Shown: in pieces, positions 49,201 through 61,438 of the stretch
Numbering within the stretch: position 1 is the stretch's first letter
How the letters are laid out: each line of letters begins with the position of its first letter
Source: Brasenia schreberi
Taxonomy: Eukaryota; Streptophyta; Magnoliopsida; Nymphaeales; Cabombaceae
Reading direction: 5' to 3'
Assembly: GCA_036023115.1 (NCBI GenBank)
Contig: JAYKKT010000041.1
Location: 2,808,501 to 2,872,500, forward strand
DNA length: 64,000 nt
The notes under the pieces: generated by a model
Told to the model about the DNA's origin: nothing
The model's database searches: none
Seen by the model: the letters and a program-made list of their open reading frames with translations, nothing else
Program-made: the position numbers and the translations under genes

Positions 49201-52200
49201 AACACTTAGAAAAAGAAGCAAAAGTTAGTACCGAAACTACTGCGTTCGTCGGGAGAAATATACAGAGCTCTTCTTCATTTCCACGTGGTAGAGGTAATTA
49301 TGGTTGTGGTAGAGGCAGGTTTATACCTCATTTTGATGAGAAATCCAAATTAACATGTTCTCACTGTAGAAAAACACGACACACAAAGGAAATGTGCTGG
49401 GAATTGATCGGAAGACCCACTCAATTTCAGAGTAAACCTAACAGTGCTTATTTGACCAGTGAACAGAATGTTGATAACAGTGCCAGCTCACTAGCAGACA
49501 TGAAGAAGGAGATTGAATTGCTTAAGACTCGTTTGGTTGATTCACATGCTCCATCTACTTCCTCCAGTAATGAAGCTCAGGCAACCATGACGTATCCATT
49601 CTCATTCTTAGCCAAGGGTAATCTGAACACTCCAAACTCACAGATATGGGTTATTGATTCAGGGGTAACTGATCATATGGTCAGTAAAAGGGAATGGTTT
49701 GATAGTTATGAACAGACTCAAGAACCTATTAACATCCGTTTGGCAGGTGGTTCACAGACTCCTATTTTGGGAAAAGGGAACATTATTACTTCTTTTGGTG
49801 TACTAAAAAATGTTTTACATGTTCCTAGCTTATCAGCTTATCAGTTAATTTACTATCCGTTTTTGCTTTAACTCAATATCTGAAATACAGTATAATATTT
49901 GATTCTACTGGATGTATATTTCAGGAAATGAGGACGGAGAAGATTTGTGGACTGGGTAATGTAAGGAAAGGTCTCTACTTCTGCGAAGATAAAAATAAAG
50001 TGGCGTTGCAGTCTACCAGCATTAAAGAAAAACAAAAGGATATACCTCGTTGGCATCAGAGATTGGGACATTTACCTTTGTCTAAACTTAAAATTTTACT
50101 TCCTGAATTCAGTTTATGTAATGATTTAAATTTGAACTGTGAGACCTGCCAGAAGACAAAACATCATCGTACTTCATTTCCTTTAAGTGAAGAAAAATCA
50201 TCAACTCCTTTTGAAATTGTGCATTATGATGTTTGGGGCCCTTGTACTACTACCTCCTTGCATGGTTTTAAGTATTTTATTACTTTCATAGATGATTGCA
50301 CCAGGTTTACAATGATATATCTTATGAAAACTAGAGATGAAGTAAGGAATATTTTTCCCATCTACTCTAAATTTGTACGTACTCAATTTCAGGGCACGAT
50401 TAAGATCCTTTGCAGTGATAATGGTGGAGAATTCATGTCACAATTTCTTCAATCATACTTGGTCGAAAACGGAATGTTGCATCAGACATCATGCGCATAT
50501 TCTCCCCAGCAAAATGAGGTGTCTGAAAGGAAGAACAGACACATTCTGGAAATTGCCAGAACTTTAGTGATTGGGTGTAATGCACCCAAATACTATTGGG
50601 GAGAAGCAGTGCTGACAGCAGTGTATCTTATAAACCGCATGCCTAGTAGAATCCTAAATGGTAATACTCCGTTTCACTCATTATGCCCTCAGCAGAAGCA
50701 ATTTCATTTACTTCCAAGAGTTTTTGGGTGCACATGTTTCATTCATTTACATCATGGTTTGAAAGATAAACTAGATGCTAGATCACTCAAATGTATATTT
50801 GTGGGGTATTCTTCTACTCAAAAGGGATATAAGTGCTATGATCCTATTAGTAGGAAAGTGTATGTTACTTTGGATGTTACATTTCATGAAGATACACCAT
50901 TTTATAAGATCCAGGATAATTCTTTGTCTGAAATAACTTCCTCACATGTAATTCCTATCCCTCCAATTGAATATCAGCTACAACATGAGAAGGAAAATGA
51001 AGAGAGAATACCCACTCAGAAGAAAGACTGGCAGGTATATTCTAGAGGTGACAGAAAGGTGTTCACACTAGATCAAGATAGTGGCTCAGGTTCAGATTCT
51101 CCTACTACTCAGGTTATTTCTAACATTTCAGATATCGATCTTCCAATTGCAGTTAGAAAAGGGAAAAGAGAAGCAGCAAAATACCCTCTGCAGAATTTTG
51201 TGTCATATTCTAACTACCCTCAAGAATATCAGGCTTTTGTGGTAAATTCTGATTCAGTATTTATTCCAAGAACATTTGAAGAAGCAGAGCAGAAGTTAGA
51301 ATGGAAGAAAGCAATGGAAGAAGAGATTAATGCTCTAGTCAGAAATGAAACTTGGGACTTCATAGAGTTATCAGCAGGAAGGAAAACCGTTGGATGCAAA
51401 TGGGTGTTTTTAGTAAAGTATAAAGCAGATGGCAGTATCGAAAGATACAAAGCCAGGTTAGTAGCAAAGGGTTACAGTCAGTCATATGGGATTGACTACA
51501 CAGAGACGTTTGTTCCAGTGGCAAAGATGAATACAATTTGAATAATTCTGAGTGTGGCTGTTAATAAAGGATGGGAGTTATGGCAATTGGATGTGAAGAA
51601 TGCTTTCCTTCAAGGAGACCTCTCAGAAGACATTTATATGAATATACCTCCTGGTTATTGTCAGAGACAAACTCACAGTAAAGTATGTAAATTGAAGAAA
51701 TCCATCTATGGCTTGAAGCAATCCTCACGGGCATGGTTTGACAAATTTAGTGATGGCATTATGAAATTTGGTTTCAGCAGATGTACTAGTGATAATACAC
51801 TTTTTATCAAGCTTGGCCTGAAAAATATAATACTCTTAGTCTATGTGGATGACATCATTATTACTGGTGACGATACAGAAGGCATAGCTGAGTTAAAGAA
51901 GAGCCTGAAAACGTTATTTGACCTGAAGGACTTGGGCAGATTGCATTATTTCCTGGGGATAGAGATAATTCATAAAGGGGACACCTTATTTCTAAGCCAA
52001 AGGAAATACATCCTGGACTTACTCAAGGAAACAAGAATGGAAGAGTGCAGGATATGCTCTATTCCTATGGACACTCAGAGAGAAGAGGATAGTCAATCTA
52101 CAGAACAATATGAAGATGTTGGCAAGTATCAAAGACTGGTAGGAAAGCTGATATATATAACGATAACCCGACCTGATATCAGCTTTGCCGTGGGATATGT

Positions 52201-55200
52201 CAGTAGATGGTTGCATTGCCCATCCAAACATCACATGAACACTGTGTTCCATATAATCAGATACCTAAAATCATCTATCACTCATGGGTTACTATATGCT
52301 CCACATTCATCTATGAATTTAGAAATTTACTCAGATGCTGATTGGGCAGGCTCCAAAACTGATAGGAAATCTACGTCGGGGTATATGGTATGTCTGGGCG
52401 GCAACATAGTCTCATGGAAGAGTAAGAAGCAATCAGTGGTGGCAAGATCGAGTGCGGAGGCAGAGTATCGTGCAATTGCTCTAGGAATGTGTGAAGGTCT
52501 TTGGATTATATCACTTCTGAAGGAGATTGGGTTCAAAAACAACATGCCAATTAATTTTTTCACAGATAGTAAAGCAGCTCTCCAGATAGCTTTGAATCCT
52601 GTGTTTCATGAGAGGACGAAACACATAGAAATTGATTGTCACTTCATTAGAGAGAAAATTTCTCAAGGCATTTTCAACCTTGTTCATGTACACTCAGAAG
52701 ATCAACTTGCAGATATCCTCACTAAAGCAGTATCTGTGAATGTCTTTAAGAAGATTCTTACAAGGATAGGAATTACTACTCTTCAAGGCTCAACTTGAGG
52801 GGGCGTGTTGGAAATCAAGTCTCGCTGTATATTCTCTAGTGTCTTCAGTCTGTGTAAGTCTAGTTAGGTTATTAGAGTAATGTTATGTACTTGGATCCTA
52901 ATGAATCGGACCAGATTCATTAAGATCCATTAGGAATCAGTTATTTTTAAGTAGGGTCATTATAGTCTTTTAAGTTATAACAGGGTTTAGTATAAAGTGT
53001 CATTAGGGTTGTCTTGTAACCGTGTGATGATGGACTGAATAAAAGAGGAGAGGGACGGCAGCCAAGTGAGGCCGACTGGTGCCCTATTTCCCAGGTTCTG
53101 TATTTTGCTTATTTTCTTACTATATTGATCAAGATTTGATGAGTAGAATCAACATGAAGTAGTGCAAAATAAAATCAAGACAAAGAGGGCATGTTACAAA
53201 TTACAGTATGATAAGAAAATCAGTGAAACTTTAGAGGCTTATAAGGAAGCGAAAAAGGCCGCCAATGAAACAAAAGCTAAAATTTGGGAGGATTTATATA
53301 AAAAACTCAACTCAAAAGAGGGTGAAAGAGATACTTTTGAGATGGATGAGTGATTATACAAGAAAAGACTGTATACATAATGATGTTATTAGAGATAAAT
53401 TATGTGGCACCAATAGAGGATAAAATAAGAGAATATCGTTTAAGGTGGTTTAGACATATAGAAAGAAGATCAAAAGAAGAACCTGTAAGAAGGTATGAAA
53501 AACTAGATTTTGAAAGTATTAAAAAAGGTAGAGGACGACCACAAAAGTGTTGGAAAGAAGCAATAAGGAATGATCTAGCTTATTGTGAGTTAACTGCAAA
53601 CATGATACGTGATAGGGCTTTGTGGAAACAAAGAATCCATGTAGTCGACCTCGTCTAGTATGGGAAAAGGCTTAGTTGTTGTTGGTAGTAGATAATGATT
53701 GGAACTAGTTTTGTTTGTACTGTATCGTAACACGTATCATTTTTCCTATATGATACGGGTATATCGCATCTTATCGTATCGTATTTTTTTAAATATTTTA
53801 AAATTAAAAATAAAAAGTAAAAAAAATCAATAAAAATAAAGAACTATTTTAAGTTAGACTAGTTTCCTAATTCATAGTACCAACACTCGATGTGGTCATA
53901 ATTGGTAAGTTATTGAAGGAAATTGCTTGTTTTATTGTTAAAAATTTTGGAAGAGGCATTCCTTGCACAATACCACATTAGATTGAAAGTATTTCAAACA
54001 TAAGCATCCGCATAGCCTATACTGAGATCACGACATGATTGTTTATGTGAAACCTACAAGTGCAATAGCTACTTTGAGATTACAGTTTACCTCTTAAAAC
54101 ACAACCATACCAAATAGATGAAGCTTGTCCCACTTATACATCCCCAATCACTGAAGCACTTAGAGCAACAATTAACAAATGCATCCTTATCAACACTTGG
54201 GGGTACCAAAATTATGAAAGCCATTGGATTTTGCTTTTAAAAGATATATCCATGTATAACTACTAAAGTCATCTATAAAAATGACAGTAGAAAATACCTC
54301 CTTTAGATAAAATGGGTACCATACCCCATACATCTGAATGAACTATTTCAAAGGGTCTTGTTGTAACATGTGTTTTGTTTGGAAATGAAAGATATTACAT
54401 TTTACCAAGAACACAATCTTTGCAAGAAAAAGATTCCTTAGATTTCATTCCAAGAAGACATTGATACAATTTTTGAGCATTAAGATGTCCTAGTCTCTTG
54501 TGCCATAAAAGAGTATCATTTGTCAAAACATTAACATATCATATACTATGCAAATAGTCCATAATGTAAAGTCCGCCTTCTCTATGGCCATGACCAATCA
54601 CCTTCTTCGAGAGGCAATCCTGTATAATACATCTCGTGGATGAAAATGTTACAACACAATTTTTATCCGAAATTTGAGATACAGAGAGTAAGTTCAAATT
54701 TAGTTTTGGAACAACACTAATTTTAGAGATTTCAAAATTTTTATTTTGTAAATCACCAATTTTATCTACATCTAATTTTGTTCAATCTATGGTGTAAACA
54801 CAAGATAAAGATTTTTTAACACATGAGTTTAAAATTCTTTCATTAGAAGTCATATGAAACGAAGCACCCGAATCAAGAATCTAAGAGGTTATACCTTGAA
54901 TTCCTTTTGTTGAAGAAGAGCAAACCGCACAACTGTTGTTTTCTCCTTCATTTGAGCTTCAAGTTGCTTCACTTTTTCTTCAAGTTCAAGGATGGAAGAA
55001 GCATGTTCTTCCACTAAGGCCACATTCTTTTTCAATTTAGGGCAATTTGGCCTTATGTGCCCGACTTTTCCATAATGATGGCAAATGATCTTTCTTCCAT
55101 CGCTTGATCCTTCATTTTTGAAATGGGGAGGATGATAAGCCTTCACATTTGCTCCGGGTTTAGATGCGGAAAGTGTGGTATCTTTTTAAAGCGTAGCTTC

Positions 55201-58200
55201 ATTTATTCTTGTTTCCACCATTTGAAGATCGGTAAGTACCTCTTCTTTGGTAGGAAATGGCTTCCGATGAATAAGAGACGACCTAACTCCTTCAAATTAT
55301 TCTCGGAGACTTTGTAGAAATTAATATACAAAATCTTCATTGTCTTCACATTGTCTCTCATTAAAACATTGTGTACATTTCTTTCTATAGTGATATAGTT
55401 GGTTCCAAATATTGGAATATTCACCAAAGAAATCGTTTATCCCTATCTCCTTGTCTAAGAGAGACCAATTTATCTTTTAATGCCATTTTATGAGTAACAT
55501 CACTTTGAACATGAGATTTTTTTAAATATTTTCATGCTTATTTTTTATTAGTGAAGTCGGCCAAAGTGTCTCTAGTGTGCTCATTTACATTATTCATGAG
55601 CACCTATAGGACCGTTCGATGACCTCCTTCATATTCTTCTTTTTGCTAAAGCGTAACACTAATGGAGGGTTCTACCTTCGAACCACTTACATATTCCCAT
55701 AATTTTTTGAAATATAGATAATTTTTCATAGTGTGGGCCATGTTTTGTAGTTTGAAGCAGTGTTGTCTGTATCGCACCGTATCGTATGTATCGCACGATA
55801 CGATACGGGGCCCCGTATCGCAGATGCGGGCATATCGCACCGTATCATACGATACGGGCGATACGCCCTGGGACCCTTATAAAGGGTCCCGGCTCGAGAG
55901 AAACCCACGATTTTTCGCGGGTTTCCTCTCTCCTTTTGGGTTCTTCAAGCTCCCTAAGAGTCGGTTTTCGCCTCCTTGGTATTCAAAGCTCTAAAATCGT
56001 GCCCTACGGTGTCCGTCCAAGACTCCAAACTCGGATTTAGGTATATTTTTAATGTTTTTTCCCTTTTTTTCTTTTATATTTATTGTTTTTTGTGTTATTT
56101 CGGTTTTTTTTTTTGAATGACAAAATATGAAGTTATTAAGTGTGTGTATACGATTTTTATTGCATTCATGAAGTGGGAGACACTCGATTTGAGTGTTATT
56201 TGAAGATTGGGGGATTTACGAAGTGCTTTTATTTTCAGGTTTTTGTTTGAATTAAAGTACTCCATTGAGATGGCAGGAAGGGGTGGTAGAGACTCTCATT
56301 CAAAGTCTGATGATCCGGCATGGCAGTGGGGTATACCAGTTGAGGGTTCAACGTTAAAAATCAGATGTTTATTTTGTGAAAAGGTGGTTAGTGGTGGAAT
56401 TTTAAGGTTGAAATACCACCTAGCAGGAACCAGGAAAGAAGTTGCTCCATGCACAGGCAGAGTTAGAAGTGTGCCAGAAGGTATTAAATGGCAATGCTTG
56501 CAGATGATTGAGAGCATACAGGAAAGGAGACAACAAAAGGATGATTTCCAGATGTGTGAAGAAGCTGATGATGCTACTGCCACTGGAGTTGGATTCACTG
56601 ATAGTTTGCCTTCAGATGCTAGAACAGATATTGGTAGTAGCAGTTCGCGAGCACCTAGCAGAGGAAAGAGGGTTGCAGCTGAAGACTTTGGAGGTGGCAG
56701 AAGAGGAAGTTCAGGAAGGAGTAGAGGAAGAGCTTCTTCTTCTAGCATACATTCGTTCTTTCCTCCTTCCACTACACCTGGTGCTCAGACAGGAATTCGT
56801 GCTGCTATGGCTTCAGAACAACTGCACGATCAAGCAGACCTTGCAGTGGGCAGATGGTTTTATGATGCATGCATTCCATTTAATGCAGCAAACAGTTTTC
56901 ATTTTCAAGCAATGGCATATGCAATTGCTAACATTGGTCCAGGATACAGGATGCCCTCTTATCAGAAGTTGAGAGGGAAGATATTAGATCAGACCGTGAT
57001 TGAAGTGCAGCAATACTGTTCGACTTTGAGACAATCGTGGAAGGAAACAGGATGCACTATCATGGCAGATGGATGGACCGATAGGCGAGGAAGGACATTG
57101 CTAAACTTTCTTGTATATTGTCCTAAAAGACTCATGTTTTTGAGATCTCTAGATATGGTAGAGGAGAGGCACACTGCAGAGATCCTACGAGAGGAATTTG
57201 ATAAGGTTATACAAGAGGTTGGGCTAGAAAATGTAGTCCAATTGATTACAGATAATGCAGCTAACTACAAAGCAGCTGGAAAGGAGTTAGCTGATATTTA
57301 TGGGACTTTCTACTGGACACCATGTGCAGCCCATTGTTTAGATCTCATCCTCGAGGACATTGGTGAGATATGAAATAAAGGCAGCAACTGAGTGTTGCCA
57401 AGATATTACAAAATTCATTTACAACCATACATTTGTTTTGTGTATGATGAGGAGATACACAGAAGGTGCAGAGCTTCTTCACACAGCTGCAACTCGGTTC
57501 ACAACAAACTTCTTATCTGTACAAAGTATTGTAAGCCAGAAGCAAGCTTTAAAGAGAATGTTCTCCTCAGATGAGTGGCAACAATTTGCAGAGTTGCCAC
57601 AAAACAGAAGGAACAAAAAGTTAAATGAGATTGCAGAAACGGTTTTTAGAAGTTCATTTTGGAATGCATGGATCAGATTATTGAAAATTACTTGTCCTTT
57701 AGTGAAAGTTTTGAGATTGGCTGACAGCGAGGAGAAACCATCTATGGGCTACCTTTATGAAGCCATGGACAGGGCAAAAGAAGCGATCAGAAATAACTTT
57801 AATGGAAAAAAAAGAGATTATGTGCCCGTGTGGAAAATAATTGATAGTAGATGGAATAAACAATTGCATCAGCCTATTCATGCAGCAACCTACTATCTAA
57901 ACCCATCATTGAGGTACTCAGCAACCTTCAAAAGGGACGGTGAGGTTAATCGAGGAATCATTGAATGCATCGACAGATTAGTCCTTGATGAGAGCATAGT
58001 AGATGCGATACATCGAGAGATGGAGATATATGATAATGCTCTTCACTTGATGGGTTTGCCTGTTGCAATTCGCAACCGCTCTACGATGCGTCCAGGTACA
58101 TTGTTTATTTTCATATTTAAGTTGCATCTTACGTTACTGTGGATTATTATGTCTCTAATGTTTATATTTTTTTTACAGATGTTTGGTAGAACAGGTTTGG

Positions 58201-61200
58201 AAGTGATTGTCCAAACCTTAGAGATTTTACAGTTAGAGTCTTATGCCAAACCTGTAGTGCAACAGGTTGTGAAAGAAATTGGAGTGTTTTTGAACACATC
58301 CATATAAAAAAGCGCAACAGGTTGGAACACAAAAGGCTTAATGATTTGGTTTATATTCGTTGTAACATGCGCCTTCGTGAAAGGTAATGTTGTATTACTT
58401 TCAAATTTTCAATTTGATATTATTTAACTTCAGTTTTCAATTGTTAATATTACTTACTAATTGTTTATCTTTGTTTGTGTCGTAGGCAATTAAAAAAAGT
58501 AAATAGAGAAGAAAGTCAGTTCGATCCAATAAGTTTGGATAATTTTGATATATTAGAAGATTGGGTTATGAAAGACACTGAAGAAAATGCCCTCCTAACA
58601 GAAGAAGACGTTGCCTGGATTAATTTGGAAGGAGCGCAACAACATTATGGAGATGAAGAATTTGATTTTGAAGAAGAAGGTGTGGGCGTGGCTGATGATG
58701 ATGAGGATCCTGATTACAATTTGTAAAATGTAACATTATATGTAACTGTAGTGTACTGTAAAGTGTAAACTATGTCTGTATTTTATTTTTTGAATTCAAA
58801 ATATGTAAATTTGGATGCAATTGTTCAATGCTGAATGCTCAATCTGTACTAAACTTACATTATATGAATTTAAAGCAATTATCAGATTTTTCCTGATTTT
58901 TTCTTGATTTTTTTCGATTTTTTACTATTTTTTATTAATTTTTAATTATTTTTTGCATTATTTTAATATTAAAGTACGATACGATACGATACGCCCGTAT
59001 CGTGGAGCCCAGCGATACACGATACGATACGCGTCAGACAACATTTGTTTGAAGGTGTTAAACAAAAATTAAATCATTTATATTTCAAGGAGAAAAATAA
59101 TTATAAAGAGGTAAACTTACAACAAAATCAAGAGTACTATTGACACGTTTCTTGAGGTAACAATCGGCGTTTCTACGATCGAAAATGACTCTGATACCTT
59201 GTAATGAAGACGATGCTCCAATATAACAGCGGAAGATTGATGAATAAATATCACCACAATGTAACTATCACAAAGCCTTAGAAAAGGCTATAGCCGAGTG
59301 CAACGAGGGTACACCGAAAGAGTAATAAACACAAAGCAACCCAACTGAATGAGAAATAATCTTTATTGATTAGCCACGAAAGGCTTGAAAGAAACAATGA
59401 AGTTTACATCATATTGGAGAAGAGGTAGAAGAGAGTGCATTAAAGAAGGGAGTGGAGGGGGGCTGGTTGTGGGCTGGTGACAACCAGCCCCCAATGGCTA
59501 CTTCAACTAGCCGGTGGAGGCCTCGACCCCAACGGCTAGTGGCCCTAGGGGCCGTGGCCTTGACGGCCCAGTGGGCCAGGGCCTGCCTGGGTTGGAAAGC
59601 CTTTCCTATTAAGGGAAGGTTTCGTTAGCTTTATCAAATGAAACAAGACGGTGAGTGGTCACTAGACTATAGAGCAGTGGTTTCTCTGATATACATAATT
59701 TTATTGGAAAAATTTGATGAGATTTTGAAACAGAAGTTAGTCCATTTATGTTATCGGATACATATATTAGGGATACACATAATGTTTCTTGCATATACCA
59801 ACTTCCTTTGGCTTTTTTGCTTGGTCAAGCTGTTCTGCAGCTTCTGCTTCTAAGATATTGTGCAGCTCTTAATGTACTAATATATCCAAGATAGTGCAGC
59901 ACTGTGGATGCTTTTATATGACATAGATTGTGATGTTTCTGTTAATATGTGCATCTTGCTAATGATGTTTAAGCCAGTGCAGCGAGAGGTACTCTGAGAT
60001 TAAGTCTCATTGATTTTAAGGATAAAGATCTGTCCCATGACTGAATAGAAACACCATTTTAGCTTCAACAGTCAGATGCTATGTCACATAGATACAGAGA
60101 GAGAGAGAGTTGCTAGACTCTTATTCATGCTACACCATTTATGCTATCGGATAGATGGATGGTCTGAATAAAAAAGCAAAAAGGTGGAAAAATAAATCAT
60201 GTACTTTATATATTTTAGAATAACAAGTTCTTAAACTTATAGTGGAACCTAAAATGAGAAAAGAAGATATATTTAAAAAGAAAGTTTTTTGAGGAGATGC
60301 TTGAAATTATGAGTGACTTATAGAATTAATATGGTAATGTATATTAGGAAAGTAGCATACGATGTGTTAGGTGAACCTAAGATAGGTATACCAGAATGAA
60401 GTCAAACATGCTCTTAAAACTTATGTATATTGTTAGTGTGTTGGACCAAACAATATTCCTATACATGCTCTTAAAACTTATGAATATTACAAATGTGTAG
60501 GACCAAACAATATTTCTATACAGGTATGAGAAATCCTCACAGAGACGAGTATGACTTGGCTTCTAGAGAGATATTCAGAATTGTACAAAAGTTGGAAGGT
60601 AAATATTATATAGGAGCATTTAGACCTACTATGTTATATAGTGCTGAGTGTTGGGAAGTTAATCATTAACATGTAAAGAGATATTCTTAGTAGAATTAAA
60701 GATGCTCGTGTGGATGTTTGGTCACACAAGGAAAGATCTTATTCATCATGATGTTATGAGTGACAAATTGGTAGTGACACAAGTAGATGATAAATGAAGG
60801 AAAATCGCTTAAGATTGTTTGAACATGTAGAAAGGCGACCAAAGGAACCTCTAGTAAGAAGTTGTGAGAAACTAAATGATGAAAATGTTAAAAAGAGGAA
60901 GAGGAAGACCACAAAAGTGGTGGAAGGAAAAAATGAAAATGTTCTATCTTTTGTTAACTGTTAGCATTGCACAAGATTGAGCTGCTCTATAAAAACAAAG
61001 AACCCCTCTAACTGACCCTATCTAGTATGGGAAAAACTTAGCTGTTGTTGTACTTTGTACTTAAAAAAAAAAAAGAAAACAATTTTCGGCTTTTGCTTTC
61101 TTGATATGGATTATGAACCATCCATCCCTTGAACATGACACTCCGGATTGGCATGTATGGTCTAGCATGAACGTAAGTTTAGCAATTCTATTCTCTCTCT

Positions 61201-61369
61201 ATCCACATGCACAAGAGCGCGTGCACACACACACACATATATCATGACACATAATTTTATGACACAAGGTTACTTATCATTATCAATCTATCTTCTCATG
61301 CACAACATATGAGATTTCAGTATCAAGGCCTATTTATACATAAAACAAAGGGTGACCATTACTATATTT

Positions 61370-61438
<69 letters not shown>

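Larger units (their letters stand above)
47836..53159 (+). mobile_element. Ty1/copia retrotransposon with identical LTRs
   Basis: Element 47841-53154 (5314 bp) with 5-bp target duplication TGAAG (47836-47840, 53155-53159). LTRs 47841-48189 and 52806-53154 are both 349 bp and identical by eye, so insertion is recent. PBS TGGTATCAGAGC (48190-48201) fits initiator tRNA-Met. The polypurine tract TTGAGGGGGCG precedes the right LTR. The coding region is split into three open blocks. Confidence 0.97.
46660..53700 (+). mobile_element. Second RTE LINE, 5'-truncated, split by a copia element
   Basis: GGTAGTAGATAATGATT at 46660-46676 and 53684-53700 is a perfect 17-bp target duplication around LINE sequence 46677-47840 plus 53155-53683. 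The left part has the 5' repeat region and endonuclease fragments (47162-47383: [20 protein letters not shown]) with stops. The right part keeps the start of the RT ORF and then jumps from about 44180 to 45558 of the first LINE, losing the whole RT core. It ends with [11 protein letters not shown] and the GTTGTTG tail. Confidence 0.92.
53846..59640 (-). mobile_element. Decayed antisense Ty1/copia element, split by hAT
   Basis: Read on the minus strand from right to left: probable 5' LTR (right end unclear, about 59200-59600) ending TTCATTACA at 59200; PBS-like GGTATCAGAGTC at 59187-59198; gag fragments (from about 59100 and, beyond the hAT, 55757-55147); a zinc-knuckle frame at 55146-54889 with one Cys changed to Tyr ([14 protein letters not shown]); protease text [14 protein letters not shown] near 54880; and pre-integrase/integrase start text ([16 protein letters not shown]) down to about 54300. 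RT is missing and stops are frequent. Confidence 0.8.

Noticed and set aside
56207..56269. Extra N-terminal residues on the hAT transposase frame
   Set aside because: This part contains a splice-acceptor-like TTTTCAG at about 56231-56237, and the ATG at 56270 gives the typical start just before the BED finger.
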